Assembly (NCBI GenBank): GCA_903901915.1
Contig: CAIUSV010000040.1
Span: 79,980 to 143,979 of the forward strand
Source: an uncultured Rhodospirillaceae bacterium
Lineage (GTDB): Bacteria; Pseudomonadota; Alphaproteobacteria; Rhodospirillales; Magnetospirillaceae
Reading direction: 5' to 3'
DNA length: 64,000 nucleotides
This document shows, piece by piece, positions 17,353 through 26,547 of this stretch; within the stretch, counting starts at the first letter, position 1; every line of letters starts with the position of its first letter. The notes beneath the pieces were generated by a model. That model was not told the origin of the DNA and searched no databases. It was given only the letters and a program-made list of their open reading frames with translations. Position numbers and translations under genes: made by a program.

Positions 17353-19956
17353 TCATCGATCCGTAGGAGTGAGAGTCAGGAGACATTCCGTCACCTCCGG
17401 GTCTTCGGTACGACCTAAAACGAATCCGTATTTCCTGGCCAAGGCCAGCATGGCCGCGTTGTCGGAAAGAATCTGCGCTTCGATCTCGTGGGTGCTTCGC
17501 GTCCGGTGATAGCCGATCATCTTGGCCATCAGGGTGCTGCCCAGCCCGGTTCCCTTCATATCCGAGCGTACCGCGATCGCCAGTTCCGCCCGGCGGTGAT
17601 CGGGATCGGCGACCGTCCGCACCACACCCAGGGTTTCCCACGATTGTTCGGAAACCCGCCGGCTGGCGATGAAGGCCATTTCCCGGTCATAGTCCACCTG
17701 GGTCAGCCGGGCCAACTGGTGATGGCCGAATTTTTGGGCGACACCGAAGAAGCGGTAGCGGAGGTCGGCTTCGTTCATCCGGTTTACCATTTCGGCATGG
17801 GCCGGTTCGTCCTCGGGGCGGATGGGCCGCAGCAGCACCGCGGATCCGTCGCGGAGCACCGCGGGTTCCTCCAGTTCGGCCGGATAGGGGAGAATGGAAA
17901 AGCGGCGCAGGTCGGACTGATCGATGGCGGCGGTGCGAACGCGGGCATCCACCGCCAGCACGCCGTGCTCGTCGGCGAACAAAGGATTGATGTCACAGGC
18001 GATGATCTCGGGGTTATCGGCCAACATGGCCGAGACCTTGACCAAAGCGTCGGCGATGGCGTCCAGATCAGCGGCGGGACGGCCGCCCTGAGCCTCCAGG
18101 CGCCGGGATACCCGGGTTTGCGCGATCAGGCGGCGGGCGAGGGGACGGTTCAACGGAGGCAGGGCCAGGGCGTGGTCGCGAACGACCTCCACCGCCCGCC
18201 CGCCTTCACCGAAGACCAGGACGGGACCGAACAGGGGGTCGCAGGCAATGCCGATCAACAGCTGGCGGGCATGGGGACGTAACGCCATCCTCTGCACCCC
18301 GAAACCGTCAAAGCGAAGTTCCGGTGAAGCGGCAGCCACCCGACGGAAGATCGCTTCGGCGGCGGTCCTTACAGCCTCGGCATTTTCCAGGTTGAGCGCC
18401 ACGCCCCCCACGTCCCATTTGCGTGGCACGTCGGGCGAGGAATAGGTCAAGGCGACGGGAAAGCCCATGCTGGCGGCGGCTTGCGCCGCCTCCCCCGGCG
18501 TGGCGGCCAGAACGCTCTCCACCGTGGCGATACCGTAGATGGACAGCAATTCGCGGGTCTCCGGGTCGGTCAGGAAGCCGTCGGCACGGCCCAGCGCCCG
18601 GTCGATGATCGGGCGCGCGGCCCGGCGGGCGGAACGCAATTCGGGGCTGTAGTCGGATGGCGGCGTTTCCAGCAGCATTTCCTGATTGCGGTGATAATCT
18701 ACCAAATGGCGAAATCCCCGCACCGCATTGCCGATGGTTTCGTAATTGGGCAGGCCCGCCTTGGCGAACAGCGATCGCGTCGAGTTCGACGACGTGCTGC
18801 CCAGCCAGCAGGTCAGAAACGCGCCTCCGGCGCGCTGATGGGTGGATATGACGGCTTCGGCGCAGGCATTGCCATCCGACAGCGCCGTGGGAGCATGGAT
18901 GACCAGCGTCGCGTCCAGATCGGAGGCGTCGGCCAGCAGGTTAAGGGTCGTGCCGTATCGCTCGGGCTGGGCACCGGTTCCCAGATTGATCAGGCGGGCC
19001 GGTTTCCTGGCGCCGATCAAGGCCATCTCATCCGCCGCCATCAAGCCGAGATCGGCACCGTTGCACAGCACTCCCAGCCGCTCCCCCTTGATGTGACGGT
19101 TTCGCGCCAGGGTCTCGACCGCCGCGAACAACTCGTCCATGTGATCGACCCGAAGCGCGCCGGCCCGCTGGGCAACCGCGTCGAAGACCTCGTCCGGCGC
19201 GGCGAGAGCTTCCGACAGGAAGGTCCCGATCGGTCGGTTGTCACCCGCACGGTTGGCCTTGATCAGCACAAGCGGCTTGTTGCGCGCCGCCGCCCGCGCC
19301 GCCGGCACGAAATCCCGGCGGTTGGGGATCTCCTCGACATAGAGCAGTATGGCCCTGGCCGTCTGGTCATTGGCTAGGTAGTCGAGGATATCTCCGAAAT
19401 CCACGTCGCAGCCGCCACCCAGGCCGATGAAATGGGAAAATCCGATGCCACGAGCCTTGGCCCAATCGAGGATGGTCGAGAACATGGCTCCGGACTGAGA
19501 TACAAAGGCTATCTGACCCGGCAGAACCGAAGTGTGGCCGAGGCTGGCATTCAGCCGGGCGGAAGGAACCATGACCCCCAGGCTATCGGGGCCGAGAACA
19601 CGCAGCCCGCATGCCTTGGCGGCGGCAAGGATGGCGGCGTGGTCTCGGGAGCCGTCCATCAAAATCGCCACCCGGCAACCGCGTCGGCCCAACTGCTCGA
19701 TCAGCACCGGGGCGTCGTTTCCCGCCTTGCAGATCACGGCAAGATCGGGAGCGAGGGGTAGCGAGGCGACGTCGGGATAAGCCAAGATCCCAGCCACCGC
19801 CTTTTGCCCCGTCACCACCGGCATAACCGGTCCGGTAAAGCGCCCATCCAGCAGATTGTGCATCACCACCTCTCCGACGGAACCGGGGTGGTCCGAAGCA
19901 CCGATCACCGCGACAGAACCGGGGGACAATAGGTGGGTCAGGTTCGCGATGGACAA
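17353..19956 (-). CDS. Pat-type protein lysine acyltransferase (ADP-forming acyl-CoA synthetase-like + GNAT)
   Basis: 867-aa fusion. A CoA-binding Rossmann domain (GSVAVIGASDHPGSVG, about 10-130) is followed by succinyl-CoA-ligase-like and ATP-grasp-like regions (to about 690) and a C-terminal GNAT domain (about 700-865) whose acetyl-CoA loop is KGTGLGS. This is the architecture of PatZ/YfiQ, which acetylates enzymes such as acetyl-CoA synthetase. The SHTG segment carrying the phospho-His of true ADP-forming synthetases is not visible after KANRAGDN, consistent with a regulatory rather than catalytic synthetase part. Start is TTG: an in-frame TGA lies 15 bases upstream and AGGG precedes it. 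Confidence 0.9.
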   Translation of the reverse strand: MSIANLTHLLSPGSVAVIGASDHPGSVGEVVMHNLLDGRFTGPVMPVVTGQKAVAGILAYPDVASLPLAPDLAVICKAGNDAPVLIEQLGRRGCRVAILMDGSRDHAAILAAAKACGLRVLGPDSLGVMVPSARLNASLGHTSVLPGQIAFVSQSGAMFSTILDWAKARGIGFSHFIGLGGGCDVDFGDILDYLANDQTARAILLYVEEIPNRRDFVPAARAAARNKPLVLIKANRAGDNRPIGTFLSEALAAPDEVFDAVAQRAGALRVDHMDELFAAVETLARNRHIKGERLGVLCNGADLGLMAADEMALIGARKPARLINLGTGAQPERYGTTLNLLADASDLDATLVIHAPTALSDGNACAEAVISTHQRAGGAFLTCWLGSTSSNSTRSLFAKAGLPNYETIGNAVRGFRHLVDYHRNQEMLLETPPSDYSPELRSARRAARPIIDRALGRADGFLTDPETRELLSIYGIATVESVLAATPGEAAQAAASMGFPVALTYSSPDVPRKWDVGGVALNLENAEAVRTAAEAIFRRVAAASPELRFDGFGVQRMALRPHARQLLIGIACDPLFGPVLVFGEGGRAVEVVRDHALALPPLNRPLARRLIAQTRVSRRLEAQGGRPAADLDAIADALVKVSAMLADNPEIIACDINPLFADEHGVLAVDARVRTAAIDQSDLRRFSILPYPAELEEPAVLRDGSAVLLRPIRPEDEPAHAEMVNRMNEADLRYRFFGVAQKFGHHQLARLTQVDYDREMAFIASRRVSEQSWETLGVVRTVADPDHRRAELAIAVRSDMKGTGLGSTLMAKMIGYHRTRSTHEIEAQILSDNAAMLALARKYGFVLGRTEDPEVTECLLTLTPTDR

Positions 19957-20235
19957 TGGCTTGCCCTTTCAGGATGAGCGGTGGAGGCGCTAAGATCACA
20001 AACTCGGAAGCGAGCATTATCGTGCCGCGAATAATGTAGCAGGGAATTGCTGTCGATCCACATGCCGCCATGTCGGCCGGCCTTGAAGGGGGGGAAGGCG
20101 ATATCGGTGGCGATCCCTGCGGTCTTCACCGGATTGAATGGCGTACCGCAACGGCCGTACCATCCTCATCTGAACGGGTGCTTACCGTCAGCCCCCCCTC
20201 GCCGGGGTAACTCCCACAAGATAAAGGAGGCGACG

Positions 20236-20322
20236 ATGGCGGATTTTCGTCACTACGGCCTCGCCCCATGTAGGCAGCCGTGCCAACGCCACACCGGACT
20301 CGAAGCGGCCGAGACCCGATGA
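20236..20322 (+). CDS. 28-aa leader ORF overlapping the next start
   Basis: AAGGAGG, the best ribosome-binding site of the neighbourhood, sits five bases before ATG at 20236. The ORF encodes 28 residues, beginning MADFRHYGLAPCRQPCQ, and its TGA overlaps the ATG of the 104-aa gene as ATGA. The downstream gene has no clear ribosome-binding site of its own, so the leader may exist to deliver ribosomes to it. The peptide has two Cys, three His or Tyr and no membrane segment. The 279-base gap upstream (19957-20235) holds both divergent promoters, a C-rich stretch and nothing else recognised. Confidence 0.5.
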   Translation: MADFRHYGLAPCRQPCQRHTGLEAAETR

Positions 20323-20633
20323 GCCGCAAAGACACCGAGGAAAGGGTCCGTCTGCTCCGTTCGTTGGCTTTCCACATCCACAGGAAGGAGCCCGCCGCCG
20401 AAGCGCTATCGTCGTGTTTTGAAGCCGAGGGTCGAGGTGGGCGCCATCGTCAATGGCGCCAGGCCTCGGCGGTACTGGATGCCGAGGGTTTCGTGCCGGC
20501 GATGATCGCAGCCGGATTGGTGGGAGAAGAGGCCGCGATCATCCTGGAAGTTGTCCAAACCGCAGGGGATCACCGCTTGCTGTCCCGGGCGATCGAAGAT
20601 CTCGCCAACTATTTTGATCGGGAGGACGATTAG
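20319..20633 (+). CDS. Small protein of unknown function
   Basis: 104-aa soluble protein with no confident family. The segment FVPAMIAAGLVGEEAAIILEVV followed by ALxDLANYFDRE-like sequence faintly resembles the helical repeat of type II secretion GspF proteins, but there are no membrane helices and the match is not strong enough to name it. The N-terminal half is rich in Arg and Glu. Its ATG is inside the stop of the 28-aa leader, giving likely coupled translation. No neighbour suggests a role. Confidence 0.6.
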   Translation: MSRKDTEERVRLLRSLAFHIHRKEPAAEALSSCFEAEGRGGRHRQWRQASAVLDAEGFVPAMIAAGLVGEEAAIILEVVQTAGDHRLLSRAIEDLANYFDREDD

Positions 20634-20735
20634 GCGAGCGGACGCGGGATGATGGATGAACCGACTGAAAAGCCGTGTGAATGAAAGCCTCTCATTGATC
20701 GGCCTAGACGTTTGATTTTATTGTATTTCCAGATT

Positions 20736-20823
20736 TGGCGGAAGGGGAGGGATTCGAACCCCCGGACCGTTGCCGGCCTGCGGTTTTCAAGACCGCCGCA
20801 TTAGACCGCTCTGCCACCCTTCC
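20736..20823 (-). tRNA. tRNA-Ser (anticodon TGA)
   Basis: An 88-base class II tRNA is read on the minus strand. The 5' acceptor GGAAGGG pairs with CCCTTCC, followed by discriminator G and an encoded CCA. The anticodon loop CTTGAAA gives TGA. A long variable arm lies between the anticodon stem and the T-arm GGGGGTTCGAATCCC, as in tRNA-Ser. No integrase or attachment repeat was seen beside it. Confidence 0.96.
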
Positions 20824-20859
20824 ATGCCCTTCGGCGCGGCTGATATCCGCTTGTTTATC

Positions 20860-22344
20860 CTACGAAGAACCGGGCCGCAATGGCGCAAAGGCTTGTCCCT
20901 CGGTATCGAACAGCCGACGCAGTTCCTGACTGACCCGATCAAGTACCGGCCGCCACTGTCGAGGCTGCCGCTGTCGGAACAGCCGCAGCGAGGGATACCA
21001 GGGGCAATCGTCGCGACCGTCCAACCAGCGCCAGTCCGGAGCAAAGGGCAGCAGAGCCCATACCGGCATGCCCATGGCGCCTCCGAGATGAAGGGCAGAA
21101 GTATCGGCCGAAATCAGAAGATCCATCTGGGTAAGTGCCCCGGCGGTGGACTCGAAGTCGCCTAATTCGTCGGCGAGATCGATCATGCCGTCCGGCCCCG
21201 TCGCGGCCGATTTCAAAGCGGCGGGACCGAACTGAAAAGAATAGAAGTCGATTGCCGAATGCGTCGCCGTCATCCCGGCTATCAGTTCCACCGGCAGCGA
21301 ACGGTTGCCGTCATCGGCATAGCCGGGGCTGCCGGCCCACACCAATGCCACGCGCGGCCGAAGGCGCGGCCCCAGCCGATCCCGCCACCGGGCCACGGAC
21401 CCCTCGGTCGGCAGCAAATAGGGGACATCTCCCGGTATCGTCTGAACCGTGGTTCCCATCAGGTAAGGCAGGCTCATCAGCGGCACTTGAAGATCGCAGA
21501 CGGGCAGGGGGCGATCACGTACCACCACGGTAATACCCTCGATGTTACCGCACAGTCGCCCCAAGGCGGCTTGGACCTCGAACACCACCCGGGCGCCCAA
21601 ACGGCCGAGCAATGGCAGATAGCGCCCGAACTGGATCGAGTCCCCCAACCCCTGTTCCGCCCACACCAGGATGGTTCTGCCGGCGGGACGGTCTCCGCAC
21701 CAGCGGGGCAGGTCGCCGTGACGCTCATGGGCGATGCCGGCGGCAAACCGAAATTCATGCTCGCTCCAGCCCACGGCGAAGTCGCCACGCATCAGCGCCA
21801 CCTGAGCGTGGTTATAGCGAAAATAGGGCGAGGAAGGATCATGGGCGATTGCGGTTCGATAGGCGGCGATTGCCTGGTCCAGACGTCCCTGCATGCGCAG
21901 GACGGTGCCGAGGTTGTTATGGGCGCCGGCATGGCCGGGACGGAGGGCGATCGCCGCCCGGTATTGGGCGGCGGCGGCGTCAAGATCACCCCCCCCCTGG
22001 CGGACCAGGGCCAAGTTGTAGTGGTAATCGGGATTGGTGGGATCAAGGGCGATGGCGGCGCCATGGGCGGCGGCGGCTTCGTCGATCCGCCCCAATCGTT
22101 GCAGCGCCGCGCCCAGATTGGCCTGAGCGGCGGCATAGTCCGGTTTCAGGGTTGCCGCCCGGCGGAAGGCAGTGACGGCACCCTCGGCGTTTCCCTGCTG
22201 CTGCAAGGCGATACCGAGCGCGTTGTGCGCCTCGGCATAGTCGGGGGCAACTGCCAAAATGCGGCGGTATGCCGCCTCGGCCTCGCGGAGCGATCCACGG
22301 CGATGCAGGGCGATGGCGCTGGCGAGGCTCTGTTCGTTGGACAT
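20860..22344 (-). CDS. TPR protein with glycosyltransferase-like C-terminal domain
   Basis: 494 aa. Residues 1 to about 180 are tandem tetratricopeptide repeats of 34 residues (about five), each with the A-x-Y-R...P-x-A-x-A-x-x-N-L-G pattern. The C-terminal half, from ILVWAEQGLGDSIQFGRYL, resembles the GT9/GT41-like domains found after TPRs in O-linked glycosyltransferase-like proteins; LISADTSALHLGGAMGMPVW is the nucleotide-sugar-site type motif of the ADP-heptose-transferase family. Substrate and acceptor are unknown. A run of nine G in the coding strand (21989-21997) encodes part of RQGGGDLD. Confidence 0.85.
   Translation of the reverse strand: MSNEQSLASAIALHRRGSLREAEAAYRRILAVAPDYAEAHNALGIALQQQGNAEGAVTAFRRAATLKPDYAAAQANLGAALQRLGRIDEAAAAHGAAIALDPTNPDYHYNLALVRQGGGDLDAAAAQYRAAIALRPGHAGAHNNLGTVLRMQGRLDQAIAAYRTAIAHDPSSPYFRYNHAQVALMRGDFAVGWSEHEFRFAAGIAHERHGDLPRWCGDRPAGRTILVWAEQGLGDSIQFGRYLPLLGRLGARVVFEVQAALGRLCGNIEGITVVVRDRPLPVCDLQVPLMSLPYLMGTTVQTIPGDVPYLLPTEGSVARWRDRLGPRLRPRVALVWAGSPGYADDGNRSLPVELIAGMTATHSAIDFYSFQFGPAALKSAATGPDGMIDLADELGDFESTAGALTQMDLLISADTSALHLGGAMGMPVWALLPFAPDWRWLDGRDDCPWYPSLRLFRQRQPRQWRPVLDRVSQELRRLFDTEGQAFAPLRPGSS
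21989..21997. repeat. Nine-base C/G homopolymer inside a coding region
   Basis: Nine consecutive C on the plus strand lie in the TPR repeat region of the glycosyltransferase-like gene. The frame is intact in this sequence. Such tracts can slip during replication, or be misread in sequencing. Confidence 0.7.
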
Positions 22345-22424
22345 GATGGGGGCAGAGCTACCATATCCGTCCGACCGCGAACATCCCCGGTGACAGGGCG
22401 GCGGCTTGCTGGCATGTATCGGCC

Positions 22425-23228
22425 ATGATGTTCATTCTGTCCAAGCTAGCGGGGATGCTGACCGAGCCGGTGACCCTGTTCTTCCTGGCGGTTTCGGTCG
22501 GCTGCGCCCTCGGATATTCCCGCCGCCACGCCGCGTTGGGACGGCGGATCGTGGCCTTGACCTTGACGGCGGCGCTTGTTCCGGCGGTGGTGCCGATCGA
22601 CCGTTGGACTGCGGTCGCCCTGGAAAACCGTTTCCCGATCCCGCCCTCGCTGCCGGATCACATCGACGGTATCATCGTCCTGGGTGGCGCCGTCGATCCG
22701 GTCCTCAGCGCCGCCCGTGGCCAGGTTCAGTTGAACAATGCCGCCACCCGCTTGACGGCCATGATTCCGCTGGCGCGCAGCCACCCCGAGGCCCGGCTGA
22801 TCTTTACCGGCGGTTCCGGCGCCATGCTGGCGCAGGAGTTTAAGGAGGCCACATACGCCAAGGAATTCTATAAGGAAATCGGCTTTGATCCCGATCGGAT
22901 CGTCTTCGAGCAGAACTCGCGCAATACCCGCGAGAATGCCACCTTCTCCCGAGACCTCGCCATTCCCCGGCCCGGCGAAACCTGGGTGCTGATCACCTCG
23001 GCGTTCCACATGGCCCGCGCGGTAGGATGCTTCCGCGCCATCGGCTGGCCCGTGATCGCCTATCCGGTGGACTTTCATACCACGGGACGCGAGGCGCCGG
23101 GCTGGTCCGATCTGCGTTTCAGCCCGGCGACCGGACTAGGCGGCCTCGCAGTGACAATCCACGAGGGGCTGGGGCTGCTCTACTATCGATTGCGGGGCTG
23201 GACGGACACCCTGGTGCCGTCGCCGTAA
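22425..23228 (+). CDS. YdcF/ElyC-family (DUF218) membrane-anchored protein
   Basis: 267 aa with two N-terminal hydrophobic segments (about 15-33 and 42-60) and a DUF218 domain, probably periplasmic. IIVLGGAVDP, FTGGSGA and QNSRNTRENA are the family motifs. ElyC members affect envelope polysaccharide or peptidoglycan precursor handling; the exact reaction is not established. It diverges from the TPR gene, and begins a plus-strand run with MltB, RlpA and a D,D-carboxypeptidase, which supports a cell-wall role. Confidence 0.9.
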   Translation: MMFILSKLAGMLTEPVTLFFLAVSVGCALGYSRRHAALGRRIVALTLTAALVPAVVPIDRWTAVALENRFPIPPSLPDHIDGIIVLGGAVDPVLSAARGQVQLNNAATRLTAMIPLARSHPEARLIFTGGSGAMLAQEFKEATYAKEFYKEIGFDPDRIVFEQNSRNTRENATFSRDLAIPRPGETWVLITSAFHMARAVGCFRAIGWPVIAYPVDFHTTGREAPGWSDLRFSPATGLGGLAVTIHEGLGLLYYRLRGWTDTLVPSP

Positions 23229-23295
23229 TCCATTGCGGCTTGCGCGGAAATTGTGGCACAACAGCACCCTGACCACCATATCTGGGGTAGGGCGC

Positions 23296-24330
23296 ATGGG
23301 CTGGACGAGCAGATGTTTGCTGATGGCGGGACTGGCGGCGACGACGCTGATGTTGCCGGGATGCGCCGCCTCCGCCGAGGAACCCCCGGCCGCGACCTCC
23401 ACCACCGCCGTCTCGTCGCCACCGGTGGTCGACGGCTTTCAGGCTTTTCTCGCCCAGGTCCGAGCGGAGGCGCTGGACAAGGGCATCCGCCCGGGCACCC
23501 TGGATGCCGCCCTGGCCAATGTCGGGCATGTCGACCGGGTAATCGAGCTTGACCGCAAGCAGCCGGAATTCACCCTCGGCTTCGCCGATTATCTCGAGCG
23601 CATCGTCAGCCCCACCCGGGTCGCCGACGGCCGCAAGAAACTGGCCGAAAACCGCAAGCTGTTGGCCGAAATCGAGACGCGCTACGGCGTCCAGCCCCGT
23701 TTCGTCGTGGCTTTGTGGGGAATCGAGACCGGTTTCGGCCGCAACACCGGCGGCATGCCGGTGGTGGCCTCCCTGGCGACCCTGGCCTATGATGGTCGCC
23801 GCTCCAAGTATTTTCGCACCGAACTGATGAACGCCCTGACCATCCTCGATCAAGGCCATATCACACCTGCGGCGATGATCGGGTCGTGGGCCGGCGCCAT
23901 GGGGCAATGCCAGTTCATGCCGTCCACCTTCCTCAAGTTCGCGGTCGATTGGGATGGCGACGGTCGGCGCGACATTTGGACCAACCGGGGCGATGCCCTG
24001 GCCTCGGCCGCCAACTATCTCGCCGGTGAGGGCTGGAAAGGCGACCAGACCTGGGGGCGGGCGGTACGGTTGCCCAAGGGATTCGACGCCAAACTGATCG
24101 GCCTGGATACCAGGAAGAGCGTCGCCGAATGGAGCCGCCTCGGGGTCAAGGGCGGCGATGGCAAGCCGTTGCCCAAGCGCGACCTCCAGGCGTCGGTGAT
24201 CCAGGCCGAGGCGGGCAAGGGGCCGACGTTCCTCGTCTACGATAATTTCCGCACCATCATGAAGTGGAACCGATCCACCTTTTTCGCCCTGGCCGCAGGT
24301 CATCTTGCGGACCGCATCGGGGGCAAGTAG
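23296..24330 (+). CDS. mltB: Lytic murein transglycosylase, MltB family
   Basis: 344-aa lipoprotein that cleaves the MurNAc-GlcNAc bond with anhydro-MurNAc formation. MGWTSRCLLMAGLAATTLML then PGC gives lipobox Cys23. The SLT_2 domain has the catalytic Glu144 in GIETGFGRN and the family segments GSWAGAMGQCQFMPSTF and DGDGRRDIW. The ATG at 23296 was chosen because the longer frame from 23233 would put 21 residues before the signal sequence. It precedes rlpA by 39 bases. Confidence 0.94.
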   Translation: MGWTSRCLLMAGLAATTLMLPGCAASAEEPPAATSTTAVSSPPVVDGFQAFLAQVRAEALDKGIRPGTLDAALANVGHVDRVIELDRKQPEFTLGFADYLERIVSPTRVADGRKKLAENRKLLAEIETRYGVQPRFVVALWGIETGFGRNTGGMPVVASLATLAYDGRRSKYFRTELMNALTILDQGHITPAAMIGSWAGAMGQCQFMPSTFLKFAVDWDGDGRRDIWTNRGDALASAANYLAGEGWKGDQTWGRAVRLPKGFDAKLIGLDTRKSVAEWSRLGVKGGDGKPLPKRDLQASVIQAEAGKGPTFLVYDNFRTIMKWNRSTFFALAAGHLADRIGGK

Positions 24331-24369
24331 ACTACAACACTTTGGTGATAAGCGCCCGGAGGCGACTAG

Positions 24370-25356
24370 ATGGTGGGGAAGGCTTGGCGAGGCTCGGGGG
24401 TGGCCGTGCTGTTGTTGTCCAGCACGGTGCTGGGCGGCTGCGCCGAACTCAACCTGTTCGGGCATGTGACCAAATCGGCCATATCGGGTGACCAGCCGCC
24501 GCCGCCGTCATCGTCGGCGTCATCCAATTACAAGGTTGGGAAGGCCTATCAGGTGGCGGGGGTCTGGTACTATCCCCAAGAGGACTTCAATTACGACGAA
24601 ACCGGTATCGCGTCGTGGTACGGCCCCGATTTTCACGCCAAGCTGACTGCCAACGGCGAGGTGTTCGACCAGAACGCCGTGACCGCCGCCCACAAGACGC
24701 TTCAGATGCCGAGCGTCGCCCGGGTGACCAACCTGGAGAACGGCCGCTCGATCATCGTGCGCATCAATGATCGCGGTCCGTTCGTCAACGGCCGCATCCT
24801 TGATCTGTCGCGTCGCTCGGCCCAGTTGCTGGGGATGGAAGGCAAGGGAACCGCCAAGGTGCGGGTACAGGTGCTGAACGAAGAGAGCCGGGTTCTGGCT
24901 GGTAAACTCAAGCCCGACGTTGCCGGCAACGAGCCCAAGGTGGCCTCGGCTGCGCCGCGTGGCGCGGTCACGGCGGAAAGCCTGCCGCCACCGCCCGGTG
25001 CCAAGAGCAAGGGCGCCGACACGGTTGTGGTGGCGTCGTCGGCGGCGCCAACCCAGCGAGGCTTGAGCGTCGATGCGGTCGATCGCGAATTGGCGGCGCA
25101 GGAGGTGAGGACCGTTCCGGTTCATGCCACCAATATTTACGTTCAGGCTGGCTCGTTCAGCCGCCACGACAACGCCCTGCGCCTTTCGGCGCGGTTGTCG
25201 CCGGTGGGCAAGACCCAGATCCAACAGGTTACGGTGCAGGGCAAGACGGTTTTCCGCGTCCGCCTGGGGCCGCTGGGCAGCGTCGAGGATGCCGATCGTA
25301 TGCTTGACGCCGTCGTCGCCACCGGGCAGCAGGACGCCCGGGTGGTGGTGGACTGA
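24370..25356 (+). CDS. rlpA: Septal ring lytic transglycosylase RlpA with SPOR domain
   Basis: 328-aa outer-membrane lipoprotein. Lipobox LGGC places Cys24. The double-psi beta-barrel domain (about 75-170) includes GIASWYGPDFHAKLTANGE and the acid/His segment AAHKTLQMPS, then VRINDRGPFVNGRILDLS. A linker rich in Ala and Pro leads to a C-terminal SPOR domain (about 255-328: IYVQAGSFSRHDNALRLS) that binds denuded glycan at division sites. GGAGG precedes the ATG. It acts on naked glycan strands at the septum in relatives. Confidence 0.95.
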   Translation: MVGKAWRGSGVAVLLLSSTVLGGCAELNLFGHVTKSAISGDQPPPPSSSASSNYKVGKAYQVAGVWYYPQEDFNYDETGIASWYGPDFHAKLTANGEVFDQNAVTAAHKTLQMPSVARVTNLENGRSIIVRINDRGPFVNGRILDLSRRSAQLLGMEGKGTAKVRVQVLNEESRVLAGKLKPDVAGNEPKVASAAPRGAVTAESLPPPPGAKSKGADTVVVASSAAPTQRGLSVDAVDRELAAQEVRTVPVHATNIYVQAGSFSRHDNALRLSARLSPVGKTQIQQVTVQGKTVFRVRLGPLGSVEDADRMLDAVVATGQQDARVVVD

Positions 25357-25384
25357 AATCCGATTTTCAACAGGTAGGTCGAAG

Positions 25385-26542
25385 ATGCTCCAAACTTCCC
25401 GTCGGTCGCTGGTCGCGGTCGTGATCGCCATCGGCCTGTGCCACCCCGCCGCGGCACAGTCGATCGAGACCGCCGCCAAGCAAGCCATCATCACCGATTT
25501 CGCCAGCGGCGCCGTGCTGATGGAGAAGAACGCCGACGAGTTGATGGTGCCGTCATCCATGAGCAAGCTGATGACCGTTTACATGGTCTTCGACAAGCTC
25601 AAGACCGGTGCCTGGAAGCCCTCCGATCGCCTGCCGGTAAGCGAAACCGCCTGGAAGAAGCACTACAAGTCGGAAGGCTCGTTGATGTTTCTGCCGGTGA
25701 ATTCCACCGCTACCGTCGATGAATTGCTGAAAGGCGTGGTGATCCAGTCGGGCAACGACGCCTGTTCGGTGCTGGCCGAAGCCTATTCCGGCAGTGAGGA
25801 GGCCTTTGCCGAGGAGGAAACCCGCCGCGCCCGCCAGATCGGCCTGACCCGCAGCACCTTCAAGAATGCCAGCGGCTGGCCCGAGCCCGGCCACATGATG
25901 ACCGCACGCGATCTGTCGGTGCTGGCGCGCCATCTGATCGCCGACTTTCCCGACTACTATCCGCTGTTCAGCCAGATGGAATTCGTCTTCAACGGAATCA
26001 AGCAGGGCAACCGCAACCCGCTGCTCTACGGCACTCCCGGTTCCGATGGCCTCAAGACCGGTCATACCGAGGCCGCCGGCTATGGCCTGACCGCCTCGGT
26101 CAAGCGCGGCGACCGTCGCATCATCATGGTGCTGAATGGCATGAGCAGCATGCGCGAAAGGGCGGAAGAGTCGCAACGTCTGACCGAATGGGCGTTCCGC
26201 GAGTGGGAAACCTATCCGCTGTTCAAGGCCGGCGACGTCGTCGTGCCCGACGCCGAGGTCTGGCTGGGGGTCGAGCAGACGGTGCCGCTGGCGGCCTCGG
26301 GCAAGCTGGAGGTGACGTTGCCCCGCCGCCTGCGCTCGGAAATGAAGGTCTCCACCGTCTATACTGGGCCGGTGCCGGCGCCGATCAAGGCGGGGATGGA
26401 GGTCGGCAAGATCGTCGTCACCGCGCCGGGCATGGCCCCGGTGGAAATGCCGCTGGTCGCCACCGCCGACGTCGAGAAGCTGGGGTTCATCGGGCGCATG
26501 GCGGCGGCGTTCCAGCGTATCGTCTGGGGTCAGAAGAAGTAG
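25385..26542 (+). CDS. D-alanyl-D-alanine carboxypeptidase (PBP5-like)
   Basis: 385-aa penicillin-binding protein trimming the terminal D-Ala of pentapeptide stems. A signal peptide (SLVAVVIAIGLCHPAAAQ) precedes the catalytic domain with Ser58-x-x-Lys61 in SSMSK, SGN at 122-124 and KTG at 224-226. A C-terminal PBP5_C beta domain (about 285-365) follows, and the end is amphipathic and could anchor the protein to the inner membrane. The ATG at 25385 is 28 bases after rlpA. A longer frame runs upstream through rlpA and is rejected. Confidence 0.95.
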   Translation: MLQTSRRSLVAVVIAIGLCHPAAAQSIETAAKQAIITDFASGAVLMEKNADELMVPSSMSKLMTVYMVFDKLKTGAWKPSDRLPVSETAWKKHYKSEGSLMFLPVNSTATVDELLKGVVIQSGNDACSVLAEAYSGSEEAFAEEETRRARQIGLTRSTFKNASGWPEPGHMMTARDLSVLARHLIADFPDYYPLFSQMEFVFNGIKQGNRNPLLYGTPGSDGLKTGHTEAAGYGLTASVKRGDRRIIMVLNGMSSMRERAEESQRLTEWAFREWETYPLFKAGDVVVPDAEVWLGVEQTVPLAASGKLEVTLPRRLRSEMKVSTVYTGPVPAPIKAGMEVGKIVVTAPGMAPVEMPLVATADVEKLGFIGRMAAAFQRIVWGQKK

Positions 26543-26547
26543 GGAGC

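Noticed and set aside
20736..20823. tRNA-Ser as an integration site
   Set aside because: No integrase, attachment repeat or composition shift was seen next to it.
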